Assembly (NCBI GenBank): GCA_022575985.1
Contig: JAKSXM010000231.1
Span: 2,668,501-2,732,500, forward strand
Direction: 5' to 3'
Length of the DNA stretch: 64,000 bases
From: Anagrus nilaparvatae
Lineage: Eukaryota > Arthropoda > Insecta > Hymenoptera > Mymaridae
Within the stretch, counting starts at the first letter, position 1; the number at the start of each line of letters is the position of its first letter. The position numbers and the translations under genes are program-made. Positions 1-11,879 of the stretch are shown piece by piece. A model generated the notes under the pieces. It was not told where the DNA came from. It did no database searches and was given only the letters and a program-made list of their open reading frames with translations.

Positions 1-37
1 AAACATTTTTATGGGGAGAAGTAAACCAGAATTCCTG

Positions 38-165
38 GTAATAGCTACAGAGGCTTAAAATAATGTAGCTTTAAAAACTTGGAATAATTTTGATTTGGGG
101 ACTTAGAATAATTTGATTTTAGGGACTGAGAATAGTCTGGATTTAGGGGCTTAGGACAATTTGAG
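38..165. repeat. Short-period degenerate repeat
   Basis: A phrase like ggacttagaataatttg recurs about every 30 bases. Similar phrases recur at 860-950 and at 50230-50290, where they sit inside a TTAA-ended repeat, so this is probably the edge of another copy of that family cut by the window start. From 165 to 650 I see only AT-rich sequence and no supported gene. Confidence 0.4.
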
Positions 166-654
166 TTTGTTGGTACTAGAAAGCTAGAATGTTTTTAAAA
201 ATTAAGTAGTCAGTAATCCATGCTAGTAATTCATGTGCATATTATTTGTATTTATTGTTTACCTCTTTTGCACGTGGGCACACCAAGATTGGCAGAGGCC
301 TTCAACAATTACATATGTTGATTTATTTCTTATAAGGGTCAATGTACACATTTATGCATACATTGATGCACTTAAAGAAAATTGAAGGGGCAAGTGTTAG
401 TATAAAGAAATAGTATAAAGTAGGGGATTCACATGCAAATGTTGAAGGAGGATGATTAGGAATTGGGAAGGTAATTGCGTTAGTAGAACGTCTTTGATAT
501 TGGGAACTGTGCTGGCATTCGCCGGTACTGAAGGAAACTACCAAAACTTCCGAGAGCACAGTCGATCACGCAGTATTCAAATTCTACTTTCACTTTTATT
601 GAAAATAAATATTTAATAAATTAAATATTTATTTTTAAGAAAAATAAAAACAGA

Positions 655-727
655 ATGGGTGCTATGAGTCTCGAACTCGACTTGCCCGGACGACAGGCAC
701 GAGTGCTAGCTCTGAGCTACTGCGCTC
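655..727 (-). other. tRNA-like module (degenerate, Asp-like anticodon region)
   Basis: On the minus strand there is a box A-like block (TAGCTCAGAGC) followed about 35 bases later by a box B-like block (GAGTTCGAGACTC), the spacing of an internal Pol III promoter. The middle holds CTGTCGT, resembling a tRNA-Asp anticodon loop. The acceptor arms do not pair well and the T stem has mismatches, so this is not a functional tRNA as read. It is more likely a tRNA-derived SINE head or a tRNA pseudogene. Two unrelated tRNA-like modules occur at 28263 and 47441. Confidence 0.45.
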
Positions 728-794
728 ATTATGACGTTTTATCCAGAGATTATTAGGTGCAGTCTACGGTAGCGTCTGTAATTTGCATACATAT

Positions 795-950
795 TTAACA
801 TGGAACATGTTTATAGGGAGAGGGTACCCTGGAAATCTGAAAATCAAGAGGGGGTGACAAAATTGTCTGATTTAAGGGACTTGTAATATTTTCGAATTAT
901 AGACCTAGAATATACCCGTTTAGGGAATCAGAATAGTTTAGGTTTTTAAT
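795..950 (+). repeat. End of TTAA-ended 'AACATGGAACATGTT' repeat family
   Basis: It begins TTAACATGGAACATGTT and continues with a GGTACCCTGGAAATCTG block that matches, in reverse complement, the right end of the repeat at 50114-50546. A third relative lies at 30462-30722. Only one end is convincing here. Confidence 0.45.
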
Positions 951-1296
951 CTTCACATCTAGTAAAGATGAAAAATTACAAATTATATAAATAGAAAATT
1001 GTAATGTTGCGTAATATTGATGCATTAAAGTAAGTAAACATGTTTCATGAATTTTGGTGTTTACACAAACCGCTTATAAGTTTTTGTTTACTGTCAGCAT
1101 ATATGAAGAAAAAAAAAGAATGTTAGCCATAGAGTATATACATGGAGATCATCTGAATTTTATGAAGTGAAAATTCAAATTTAAAATTAATCTGAAGATA
1201 AGGAATTTTTAAAAAATAATTGTTTTAAGGGTTTATTTAAATTAGGGTTGAAGTAATATCTATACTGTTAGGAACTTCTTCACATTATTGTATCAG

Positions 1297-2852
1297 TTAT
1301 TTTGATGATTGCAAGAAATTAAAAAATGAATAACTAACTTTCAAGACCTTAAAAAGAAAAAATTTTTTAAAGTAAAATTATTTAAAAATTTTTTATATTT
1401 ATTGAGATACCTTAATAAATAAATAAAAATTGAATTCTAATAGTGGGCCAGCCGTTAGTATTAGAGGTTTCGACGAACGTATCATCATTATCAAAATTGT
1501 ATTTCTGCTAGATTTGTTTAAAGAATGAAAATCGACTTCATAAAGTTCATCTACAAAATCTGTACTCTAAAAATTGGTAAATTTTCTTTAAAATTTATAT
1601 CCAATTTTTGAAATTCTATACTCGAATAAATAATACATTTTTAACAAAGGGAGCAACGAATAAAAATGGCTCAGATCGCACGTTAATTACTAAACTGCGA
1701 TCTGAGCTATTCTTTTTTTGCTCCCATGACTTTTTTCTCAATGGAGACAAAACGCACTTTTTAAATCGCGTCGCTACAAATTTTTCTTACCTTATTCATC
1801 ATCAATTCTCCAGCGTAACAGGGAGTAAATATAAGAACCAAAACAAATGCTAAAAACGATGACATTCTACCAACAGCGGCTGCATCAATGTCACTTGTCG
1901 ACAAAGTGAATACAATAAGACTAATTAATATCACTATAACACAATACATACATATCAATGGTATTTCGAATATATTTATCAACAAATCTGCAGAACTGTA
2001 AAAACAATCAATAAATTGTAAGAAACCTAATATTTATTTACTTTAATTGGGAACTTACTCAATAATTATTTGATGCTCCTTGACTATTTCTGCAAATTTT
2101 TCCTGTTCTATGTCATTTCTTTTGTCGACTGATTTCATGTATTCAAATAGAGATTTTAATCTGATAGCTAAGATGTCAAACAGGTTAACAATTCTTAAAA
2201 CTATACCAACAAATAAACAATAATAACTGGAGATTGATATAGTCGCGTAGGCACCTGCTATAAGTTCCAAGACATAGTAATACCAATAATTTATTTTATT
2301 CAATACGCCCAATGTATATAAAGGATGAGGCAACACTCGATCATTTTCGTTTGCTAACAATGGTCCTATGAAAGTAGTAGTCACTAACATCATGCCCACT
2401 GATCCAGAAAAAATTGTTATTTTTCTTAAAAAAGAAATTCAAAATTATTTGGACCATAGATTATAATTTATTTTTAAAATAAAAATTTACCTGATAAACT
2501 TTTCAGTTTTTTCAACCAAATCCATTTCATCTTTGGCATGCACATCAGCAGCTGATAAAATAAGTTTTTGCAACTGGTATATCTTCTTACTATTCCAAAG
2601 TAAGCTAATGATATTTAATAAAGTTATCGAGTAGGATAACGAAACATACATATCTTCACTTGTTTCCAGAAAATTCAATTTGGATGTCAATAGTCCAGAA
2701 AGTACATGCATAAAAAATAAAATTAAAAACGTCACAAAATCGAAATAAAGTACATATTCATAAACTGTACGAAAAATATTAAATTTTCTGTCGATAAGTT
2801 TCCAACCTCCGATATTAGATACTATTTTAAATGGTAATCGTGAAATTTCCAT
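1297..2852 (-). CDS. Odorant receptor (7tm_6), intact, 5 exons
   Basis: Insect odorant receptor: a plasma-membrane, ligand-gated cation channel subunit that pairs with Orco in olfactory neuron dendrites. I read five exons on the minus strand: 2491-2852, 2059-2424, 1791-1995, 1411-1566 and 1297-1347. Donors are gtaaat, gtaagt, gtaaga and gtatct; all acceptors are AG. Intron phases are 2, 2, 0 and 0, and the total is 1140 nt, or 379 residues plus stop, the usual family length. Exon 1 starts MEISRLPF and carries the first hydrophobic segments. Exon 4 has the hallmark C-terminal block (MMIRSSKPLILTAG, about residues 338-351), and exon 5 ends with the short VLKVSYSFFNFL tail. No stop or frameshift is seen. 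Splice sites are inferred by eye, and the ligand is unknown. Confidence 0.93.
1648..1726. repeat. Intronic hairpin in the odorant receptor gene
   Basis: Within intron 3 (1567-1790), gggagcaa and ggctcagatcgca are mirrored by tgcgatctgagct and ttgctccc, giving a foldable inverted repeat. The phrase aaactgcgatctg recurs at 27887 beside the satellite palindrome, so it is probably a short MITE relic rather than a regulatory structure. Confidence 0.55.
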
Positions 2853-3568
2853 TTTATTTGTTTAAATTTTCATAATCAACAATTTTTACCTAACACTCTG
2901 ATTTTCTAATACTTTCAGCAAATGTGAACTTTGACTGAATATGTAAGTGTATATAGAATATGTAAATTATCACTCGACTACCCCAAAGTTATAGAGTAGA
3001 ATGAGTCTTTACACCAAGTAAAATAATTAAATGCACAAGAGCGAAATTGACCTCAAAGCTTGTAAAAAAGTCTTAAATAATAAATGTATAGTTTTTATAA
3101 TTTGAACATAGGCATTAGTTTTATTATACGTTAAACAGTATAATTTTTTGATTAGATTTTTTGGGTTTTAATTGATATAAATAATAAAATCGATCTATTT
3201 TTATTTAAGCATCTACGTTTCAGAGGAACTTTGCCTCCCTTTTCAGGATCTGAAAATATACAAATGAAATGCTCCACATACATGTGATTGCCAATTTTCG
3301 TTAACTAAGATTCAGGATACCCAAAATTTAAAATATTTTTATAAAAATACCGTGGATTTAATAAACAATAGATTATCTAATTAACAATTTCTACAAATAA
3401 GAATATAATATAGTGCCTCTGTCCCTTAACTTTAATTGTGAGTATTACTAAAATATGAATTTTCCCTGCGACGCCTTTGTATGTAAAAATTTTCATTTTT
3501 CTATGTAAAGAATAAAAAATCCGTTTAATTTCAAAACAAGAAAAATTTTTTTTACTATCTCATTCATG

Positions 3569-4062
3569 CACTGAAAAAAATATCCATTTGCCGCAAGCGG
3601 GTTCCTCTTGCGGCAAGAGGATTCCTCTTCTAGCTAGAGGATGGTTTTTTTATTGTAACTATCATAAAAACCGATAAAGAGTTAAAATTGAATAAAAATT
3701 AAAACAATATTAATATAATTAATGCAAGTAACATGAATTTTTATTACAAACTAATTCACAATTACCTACTTCACAATAACTTTTACATTTATTTTAAATA
3801 AAAAAACGTTCAAACTAAAACTAGGAATCGCTACTTTAATCAATTATATATTTGTAATATACAAATCAAGACCTATTGTTTAAATTTTTATTCAATTTTA
3901 ACTCTTTATCGGTTTTTATGATAGTTACAATAAAAAAACCATCCTCTAGCCACAAGAGGAATCCGGTTGCCGCAAACGGAAAAAATCCTCTCGCGGCAAG
4001 AGGATTTTTTTCTTTTACGGCAAGCGGATTCCGCTTGCGACAAACGGATATTTTTTTCAGTG
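3569..4062. mobile_element. MITE, CACTG-type termini, 494 bp
   Basis: It runs from CACTGAAAAAAATATCC to the mirrored end ...ATATTTTTTTCAGTG. The arms contain repeated TTGCCGCAAGCGG-like and CTCTTGCGGCAAGAGG-like short palindromes, and long inner arms flank a centre near 3810. The right flank is TA; the left is TG, consistent with a mutated TA target as in Tc1/mariner-type elements. There is no transposase. Confidence 0.75.
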
Positions 4063-4194
4063 TACTTTCCAGAAATTTAATTCTGTAATTTAATAAAATT
4101 TATTAAGATTCTAAGTATCTTAAGTTCAAAAAATACTTTCAACCCCTTGTATAATAACTGTTTATATTACACTAGTTTTATATACACTGTAAAA

Positions 4195-4590
4195 AGTAAC
4201 TTCCTTGTATTAACAAAAAAATTAGAACAATTTCGAAAAATTAGTAAATTTTCGAAAAAAATCATTTAAATACTAAATTTAGTATATTATCAAAAAATTC
4301 GAGTATTTTCGATTTTTATTGTAAATTAGCAAGAAAAATTGATAATTTACAATTTTTTTCGAAAATTTTCAAAAAATGGTTGTAAATTTATGAAAAACAG
4401 TTGTGAATTGACAACTTTTTTCGTAAATTCACATAAAATAATCGAGAATTCTCGAATTTTTTGATAATATACTAAATTTAGTAAATTTACAATTTTTATC
4501 GAATATTTACAAAATTTATTGAAAATTTACTAATTTTTCGAAAAAATTGTATTTTACTTTGTAAATCCAAGAAAGTTACTTTTTACAGTG
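4195..4590. mobile_element. MITE, CACTG termini with TA target duplication, 396 bp
   Basis: The termini CACTGTAAAAAGTAACTT and its reverse complement are exact and are flanked on both sides by TA. The interior is built of short AT-rich phrases around ttttcgaaaa and aatttacaa that mirror each other around 4380. The features match a mariner-like MITE. Confidence 0.82.
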
Positions 4591-5040
4591 TATACAAAAG
4601 TACGTTTTCTATAACGTTTTGATTTTATATATTACTGCGTTTGTATATTAATTTAAAATTATTTTTAAAATAATCTTTAGTACTTCATTATCACTAGGAA
4701 TAAGAACTTCGTGTGTTCTTTCTCCTGAATCAAAAATCAGTGTTTTAATTCAAAATTGTTATTTTTGCACAGAATAATAAGAAATGCACATTTTTTGTGC
4801 TATAATTTAAAAATTTTTTTGTTAATTTGTAAGTGTTCTTTTTAAAAAATTATTATTACAGTAAAAATAATTTAAATGTAAAACAATTTTTGTTGTAAAA
4901 AATATTTGTAATTTTAGATCTTGAAAAGGGAGGCTAAGTTCCTCTGAAACGTGTAGATAATTAAATAAAAATCTTAGTTCCTAATATTTCGATTTTATTA
5001 TTTATAATAAAACCTAAAAAATTTATTCAAAAAATTAGGA

Positions 5041-5997
5041 ACGAAAGCAATATTTATACTGTATATTTCATTAAATTAAAGTATATATAATTTATCAATA
5101 AAAACATATTTATAGGTATAGGTATGTATATTAGGGTGATTCAAAAAAAAAAAATTAGTTTGCTAATTAAATTGAAATTAGCTCTTCATGGAGTATTTTA
5201 TTGTATACATGATACCAAGATACCGTGGCAAATTTCAGTCTATTTGGTGACGTTTTAGAGGTTGCTCAAGTCCCTAGTAGCTTTTTCAAAATTGAAAAAC
5301 GAGGGCGACTTACAACAGTTACACAAAATTTTTTTTAAAGGCTTAAATTATGCCCAAGGGTACGTTTTTTTGGTTGCTGGTTTCAAAAATCATGCTCCCA
5401 GAGTGCAAAAATATGTTAAACACCCATAAATCTACGAAAAACGCCCTTTTTAGAGGGTAATTTTCGCAATTTTCGCTAAAAATTCATAAATAACGAATGA
5501 AAAACTGTTATTTTTAATAGTTCTCTGAAAATATGATTTACTGATTCCATGTTATCTTCAAATAAAGCCTTTTGCTCCATAAAACCCCTATATTAAGGTT
5601 TCAGTTACCCCAAAATAAGGGTTGAACTACCAAAAATCATCAAAAATTGAAAAAATTTGTTAAATTTTATGTTTATTACAATAATTGCTTATTTTTTATG
5701 TAAAATATGATTAATTTGCAGAAAAAATATCATATACAACCCCTAGAAATGAAAACCAGCCCTTATAATGCACTAATAATTTTTAAATAAATTATTATTA
5801 TATTTAAAGGTTGAAATAAAATATGGGGGTGGTTTTAAACAAATATTGAAATTTTCATCGCATTTAACCTCAATATCGTCCCTACCCTTATTTTAGACCA
5901 AAAATTAGCCAAATTTCCAGAAAATTTGCTGAATCTCTTATTTTTTTTACATATTCGCACTTTGAGCGCTATATATAATATATACAAAAATAATTAT
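5041..5997. other. AT-rich stretch without a supported gene
   Basis: No frame of useful length or domain pattern is visible. The sequence starts near 5130 with agggtgattc and an A run and reads like old repeat sequence, but I found no second copy in the window. Confidence 0.4.
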
Positions 5998-7200
5998 TTA
6001 AAAATGCTTTGTTTCTTGTAAATTAAAGTAAAAAAACAAAAATAAATTAACTAAAATATTAACTTTATGATTTTATACGATAAAAGAGCTGGAAATACCT
6101 ATAGAGGTAAAAAGTGAATTTATAAAAATTTATCTTGATTTTTACTTTAAATATTAATTTTGAGTTAAATAAATAATTATGGAATTTAAAAATTTGTAAA
6201 AAATTGAGTAAGATAAAAATTATATATTTGTATGTTGACAATAAAATTACAAGCACTAAAAAACAATAATATAAACAACAGGAATTTTTTCATTGAATTT
6301 AATTTTATTCTTTTACTGCAAAAAATTTATTGTTATTTAAATTACAAACTTAATCGAAACAGAAGAATAACACATTTTTTCACATTTTTTAAAAATAGAA
6401 TTTAGAAGTTTCTTTTGAATATTTTGTTTTATTGAAATTTAACTACCTATCACCGTATTCATTTATATACCATCACAAAATTTCTTCACACCATTTTCCT
6501 GAAAAATATTCTTCATCAGCTATTTATTTAGAATAATAGCAAATTAAAATTTAGTAATTTTGCGGCAAAATTGTCGATTAGTTAATTGGGTACCGGAATG
6601 AGTGAATTAGACACTTGACCAAAAAAATGAGAGATGTTTTAGCTGTTTTCTTAAGTCCAAAAGGCTCTTTGGAATAAACAGAGGGTATCAGATATTTTAA
6701 AACCATCCATAACTATAGATGGTAATTTGGTTTGCCAAATTTAGCAGTCTTCCTTTGTTTGCGGGAACTTAGAAAATTTGAATAACTAGTAATTTTTGAA
6801 ATTTTTCGAACATGCGCGGTTAAAATAAAATATTGAGGAATATTTAAATCTTTTGAACCTCAAGAAAATTTAGTTTTTTTTTAAATAATTATAAACAAAT
6901 TAAATTTTGGATATCAGAATCGGATTCTGTGGAAAATGATACATATAGGCCTTTAATAGAAAAATAGAAAAAATAAAAAAAGTGAGAAAAATTTTGTTAA
7001 TAAAAATGATTGCCAAAAATCAAGAATTTAACTTTAGGAGGTAAAAGTTGGCATTAAGGTTTATTTTTAAGTATTGGAAATTGACAACAATAGTATTGAA
7101 AATCTGTAACTTTATATATTTGCTAAATAATATGATTGACACAGAAAAAAAATTTAATAATTGTTAAAAATAAAAATTCAGACCATAAAATTAAGTTAAA
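5998..7200 (+). repeat. Repeat module M1, inverted copy at 17895-19125
   Basis: The module matches the reverse complement of 17895-19125 over nearly its whole length, for example gattgccaaaaatcaagaat near 7000 against its mirror near 18070. Part of it (6628-7205) is also present in direct orientation at 33310-33905. At 6470-6530 it holds a copy of the 3' flank of the intronless gene family without its coding part. It has no supported CDS of its own. Confidence 0.8.
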
Positions 7201-7947
7201 TAGAAAACTTGAGAAATTCTCTAGAAGTTTACAATGAAAATAATTGTCATTGTTATTTTTTTTAATTATTATTTTGTCTAATTATCGATTGCTAGCTCTA
7301 AAAATGGTAAAAAATCTTTTTTTTAAGGATCTTCCATAATATATTATTAGCAACTAAAGTAAAAAAATAAAAAATTTAAAGTAGGTACATAAAATTTGCG
7401 GTAAACAAAGAATTTATAAAAATTTATTTTGATTTAAGCCAAAATTTTACTTTAAATTTTAACCTTGTCTTAAATGAATAATTATGGAATTAAAAATTTT
7501 TGAATCATAACAAATAAATTCTTTAGTTATCTTATGAATCACCATAGTCTCCAATCATTTTTCATTATAAACCACGTTTTTTATTAAGAACCTATTTGCA
7601 ACTTGCTCGTTGGAATTTCTTAAACATACTTACCGAGTACTAAATAAATGAGAAATAAAAGTTGAGTGAGATAAAAATTTAGGTATATTTCAAAACAATA
7701 ATAAAAACAACTGATGAATGTTGGTTATTGAATTTAATTTTATTCTTTTATTCAAGGAAAATAGTATTTTGATTTTTATAATAAAATGAAAACATAATTG
7801 AACCAGAAGAATGACAAAATTTTTTTACATTTTTGAACAAAAGAATTTGTAATTTTTTCCTTTAGTGTTATATCACCACAATCACTTTTTTATGCCATCA
7901 TCACAAAATTTCCTCACACCATTTTTCTGCAAAATATTCTTCATCAG

Positions 7948-8514
7948 CTATTTATTTAGATTTAGATTTTCCAAACTTTTTTCACCCACTTCTTCAACTG
8001 GATTTTTTAAGAATTTTTCATTAATTTCCATGTAAAAATTGCACACTATTTTCACGTATTCAGTTTTCCAGTCGTCCTGAAAATTACAATTTTCAAGAAG
8101 TAAGTACTTTGAAGAGTGGAATTCACAGTTTCTTGTTTTGTCGAATTGAAAATCAAAATTACTAATGTAAGCTGTTCTCATTTTATAATGCTTAAAAAGA
8201 TTTTCATTCGAACTATTTGGATCAATATCAAATCTTAATTCGCAGTTCTTATCATTATTACTTATACTATGTGCTAAGCATGTTTCTAAGGATACTTCAT
8301 GTTTCCATTCAAATTTACTTTCTTTGTCAATAATAAAATTTTCAGAATAAGATGAATTCTCAATTAATTCAGAAACAGGCACTGCCAATTTGGTAGTAAC
8401 ATAGTACATTACAGATTTGTCCCAAAAAACCTTTCTTCTCCATTTTAAAACACTTACATCAGTTGCCAATTCGTCTTCATCTAACTCGATGTAATTATTT
8501 TTTTTTAAACCCAT
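7948..8514 (-). CDS. Intronless ~188-residue protein, copy A (unknown, weakly MATH-like)
   Basis: I do not recognise this family with certainty. The start is placed at MGLKKNNYIE because the two other copies begin there; 8 further codons upstream are open but not conserved. Recognisable parts are a charged N-terminus, WRRKVFWDKSVMYYVTTKL, an aromatic FEW block (about residue 68), a CELRF block, DDWKTEYVKIVCNFYMEI and the fixed tail LENLNLNK. Spacing and residue types of FEW-LRF-DDW...IVC resemble a MATH/TRAF-like sandwich, but this is inference. Compared with the copy at 34650 it has a five-residue insertion before CELRF and keeps its frame. The first 40 bases upstream match the other copies, then diverge. 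Confidence 0.6.
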   Translation of the reverse strand: MGLKKNNYIELDEDELATDVSVLKWRRKVFWDKSVMYYVTTKLAVPVSELIENSSYSENFIIDKESKFEWKHEVSLETCLAHSISNNDKNCELRFDIDPNSSNENLFKHYKMRTAYISNFDFQFDKTRNCEFHSSKYLLLENCNFQDDWKTEYVKIVCNFYMEINEKFLKNPVEEVGEKSLENLNLNK

Positions 8515-9059
8515 ATTGTAAATAATTAAACACTGCAAATAATTAACTCAAAATAAAATAATTTATGTATTTACTTTAGAAGGTTAAACGACAGGAGGAC
8601 CAAGCCGCCCGCCATATTGTGAATTGTGATCTTATTGTTAATAGTTCACACTTTCCCAACAGGGGGCGTATGAGAGAGGAGGCCGGCGGGAATTCAAATT
8701 ATTATTGTATTCAAACCTTTTTCGCTTTAAAATTGCTAGCATTTTTATTTTTTATACGAATATCGCATATAAAATTAAAATATAAATGAAAACTTATCAA
8801 AATTAATATTGTATAATAATTTCAATTAAATGAAAATAATAGTTACAAGTAATTTATAAATAATTTTACAATTTCTATGAGAATTAAAAATACCCTGCCA
8901 ACTAGCTGGCACTAAGGTTCCTCCCTGGGTTCCTCAAACAATGAGCTTAATATTTCAATATGCCACAGATGTCACCGATTACAAGCATGCAATCATACAT
9001 ACATTTCTATTAACTTTTAAACGTTTTTTTTATTGAACAAAATTTTAGGAAAAATTTTT
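8515..9059. other. Intergenic stretch with a perfect 16-bp palindrome
   Basis: There is no gene. TGCCAACTAGCTGGCA at 8896-8911 is a perfect palindrome followed by ctaaggt, and the same phrase is at 14658-14673 beside the inverted gene fragment, so it probably marks an old repeat boundary. The GC-richer patches near 8590-8700 are unexplained. Confidence 0.4.
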
Positions 9060-9960
9060 AAAAAATTAATCATCAGATTCGAGATATCGAGTAAAAACCA
9101 TATTTTCAAATATAAGTACTTTCATGGAACTAAATAAGGTATTGCACTAAAAAAAAAAAATATTGCAGTTTTTTTAACTTTTTGGTTTTTTTAATTTTGA
9201 GAAAAAAATTTTGAAAAAATCATATTCAAAATTACTATAAACGAACTTTCTAAAACTAGTACTCTCATGGAAATAAATTAGGTACTACCTCCAAAAAGAA
9301 AAAAAATTTGTTTTTTTTTGTATTTTTTTATGACGAAAATTTTGGGGAAAAAATTTTCAAAATATTAATTATCAGATTCGAGATATCGAGTAAAAATCAT
9401 ACTTTCGAATATAAGTACTTTCATGGAAATAAATGAGGTATTACATCCAAATTAAAAAAAAAAAAAAAATAGTTTGACATTTTTTGATGAAAAATATTTT
9501 GGAAAAAAAAATTAGGTCTTAATTCCATAATGGTTGTGAAATATCACCGGTTACAATATTTTCTTTTCAGATATTAGTACTTTAATGGAATTAAATTAGG
9601 TATTACACCCAAAAAAAGAAAAAATATTGCAGTTTTTTTAATTTTGAGAAAAAATTTTGAAAAAATTCGGTATCAGATCCAAAAAATTACTATAAACGAA
9701 CTTTCTAAAACTAGTACACTCATAGAAATAAATTAGGTACTACGTCCAAAAAGAAAAAAATATTTGGTGTTTTTTGTATTTTTTTATGACGAAAATTTTG
9801 GGAAAAAAATTTTCAAAAAATTAATTATCAGATTCGAAATATCGAGTAAAAATCATACTTTCGAATATAAGTACTTTCATGGAAATAAATGAGGTATTAC
9901 ATCCAAATTAAAAAAAAAAAAGTACTTCAAGATTTTTTGGTAAAAAAATTTTTGAAAAAA
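9060..9960 (+). repeat. Tandem repeat, ~150-bp units in ~459-bp higher-order repeat
   Basis: The block gatatcgagtaaaaatcat followed by aagtactttcatgg is at 9381 and again at 9840, 459 bases apart, with more diverged versions at 9081, 9240, 9541 and 9690. Each ends in taggtattacatcc-like sequence and an A run. A single related unit sits at 49742-49860 in an intron of the second odorant receptor. Confidence 0.75.
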
Positions 9961-11177
9961 AATTAAGGAAATGATCTATAAAAAAAAGAAAGATCAAGTC
10001 TTACCCCCTATAAGCTAAGAAAGTGGTTCTATAATAAAAAACAGCTCCCATATATCTTAAAGAATTAATATAAAAAAAACTTTAGAATTCAAGCATTACA
10101 CCCACATTCAAAAAAGTTTTTATAAAAAATTTTTATAATGAGCACCAAGCTTTTTTTAAAAAGAATTTAAAGGTTATAATTGTAATGATTCGGCAAAAAT
10201 GAAATTTTATGCATAACTTATTAAACAATTTACTATTATTTGTAAATTTAAATTTTGCGAAATCTCAAGAAGTAGTTTTAACTTGCTCATGTTTTTGTCC
10301 ACTTTCAAGTTTTTTTTTAGGGATTAGAATTTTTCAAAGTTGCTAAGAATCAAGTTCGCTAAAATTAAATTTGCTCAAATTTGTTCAGTGAGTTATCTTA
10401 CGTTTAAAATTGAAGCAAAATAGCTTGGAATTCGACTTTTAAAAGCTTACCCATAATCATTGTTGTACTATCTCAAAAGTAGCTAAAAGAGGGGGAAAAC
10501 TATTTTCTTGTTTAATTTTAAATTTTAATTTTTAAACCATTTTAGATAATTTTATTTAACAAAAAAATGATATTGACCACGAATTTATGAGTTGATTATG
10601 AGCATTAATGCAATTTGCTCCCATTTTACAGTTAATGTTAGGAGATCAAAATAATGATTGTAGACTAGCATTTGATGGCAACATCCAAAAATTTTTTTTA
10701 TGACTTAAATCATTCACGTCGAAGCGGGGATTTTTAAAAGTGATTTTTAAATAATTATTTTCCCTTATAGATACGTGGTTAAAAAGTTCATCCTTCTCTT
10801 GTGCTCTTTCAGAATCTGACGTTGGTTTTCACCTACAACCCTTAAATATACGTAAACAACGGGGGTGAAAGGGGTAGGTCAGGCAATATTAGGTTGTTTG
10901 GAAAAATCAATGAAAAAAGTATCAAATTTTATTGAAAAATGTTTGAAAACATTATTTTTAATATAAATTTAAGTAAATTTTATATACATCGAGTTCTCAT
11001 TATTTTTGGTCTTATTTACAGACCTTAAAAGGTGTATATAGGGGTTAAAATAAAACTTATTTTGTGGAAAATTTAATGCTTTATGGAAAATTCGTTAAAG
11101 TTTAAAAATTTAGAAAAAAAAATTTTAGTTGCTTTTGGCCGTTAATAATTGTTAATATGTTCTATAACTTGTCTTGT
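9961..11177. other. AT-rich stretch without a supported gene
   Basis: I see no domain, splice-linked exon or convincing repeat. Open frames here are short and show no protein-like composition. Confidence 0.4.
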
Positions 11178-11673
11178 TTTTCACCCGCTGAATGGTATAG
11201 GTCTGTTTAAAAAAAATGTAAGTAAATCTTTTCATTACTAAAACTATATTTTTTAGTAAAATTAGCTGCTGATGCTAAATTTATCATCAATTTTGAACGT
11301 AGTTTTAATTTTAGATATAAATATAATTTTTAAAGCAAAAAGTAATTGTTATAATTTTTTTGAGGTAAATAAATATCTATATCAAATAGCTTAGTTGAAA
11401 AATATGATTAATTTCTTCACAAATAAGAGAATCGATAAATTACTATGAATTTCTAAAGTTTTAGGCATTTCCTATGAGACCAACCCTTACTCGGCGATTT
11501 TACGCCTATACACCCCTATTTTGGAGGCTGCAGCACAATTTTTGTTCAAAACTGAAGATAAATTTAGCATCAGCAGCTAATTTAACTTAAAAATATAGTT
11601 TTGGTAATGAAGAAAAAGTTTTATTTACATTTTTTTAAAATTACCCCTATATACCATTCAGGGGATAAAAAAT
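11178..11673. mobile_element. Small fold-back element
   Basis: Outer arms (cccgctgaatggtata near 11184 against tataccattcagggg near 11650) and inner arms (ttagctgctgatgctaaattta against its mirror near 11555) are inverted around about 11425. The 88-codon open frame at 11601 starts in the right arm and is not a gene candidate. Confidence 0.65.
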
Positions 11674-11879
11674 ACAACCCTTCAAGATCAGCTGGAAAAA
11701 AAACTTTTTTCTTTCTCTCTAGGTGCTGTTTAGCTAGAATTTTCCTTCAAGGACCAACAATACAAGTATTCAAAAAAATTTCTATCTTAACTAGTCGAAT
11801 AAAAATTTTTCTGCGATGGCAACTTGCACTTGTTTTCTTGCTAATAGAACCCCATCCGAGGAAATAAAATTTTTCCGTG

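Larger units (their letters stand above)
3145..5040. mobile_element. TIR element (~1.9 kb) with two nested MITEs
   Basis: Arms of roughly 110 bases are inverted: 3145-3251 matches the reverse complement of 4918-5040. The best-preserved part is the block around CGTTTCAGAGGAACTT. No coding capacity is seen. The interior is largely filled by two separate MITEs (3569-4062 and 4195-4590), so the original element was a small non-autonomous unit. Termini and target duplication are unclear. Confidence 0.7.

Noticed and set aside
655..727. Functional tRNA gene
   Set aside because: Acceptor stem does not pair and the T stem is mismatched; called tRNA-like only. The same holds for 28263 and 47441.
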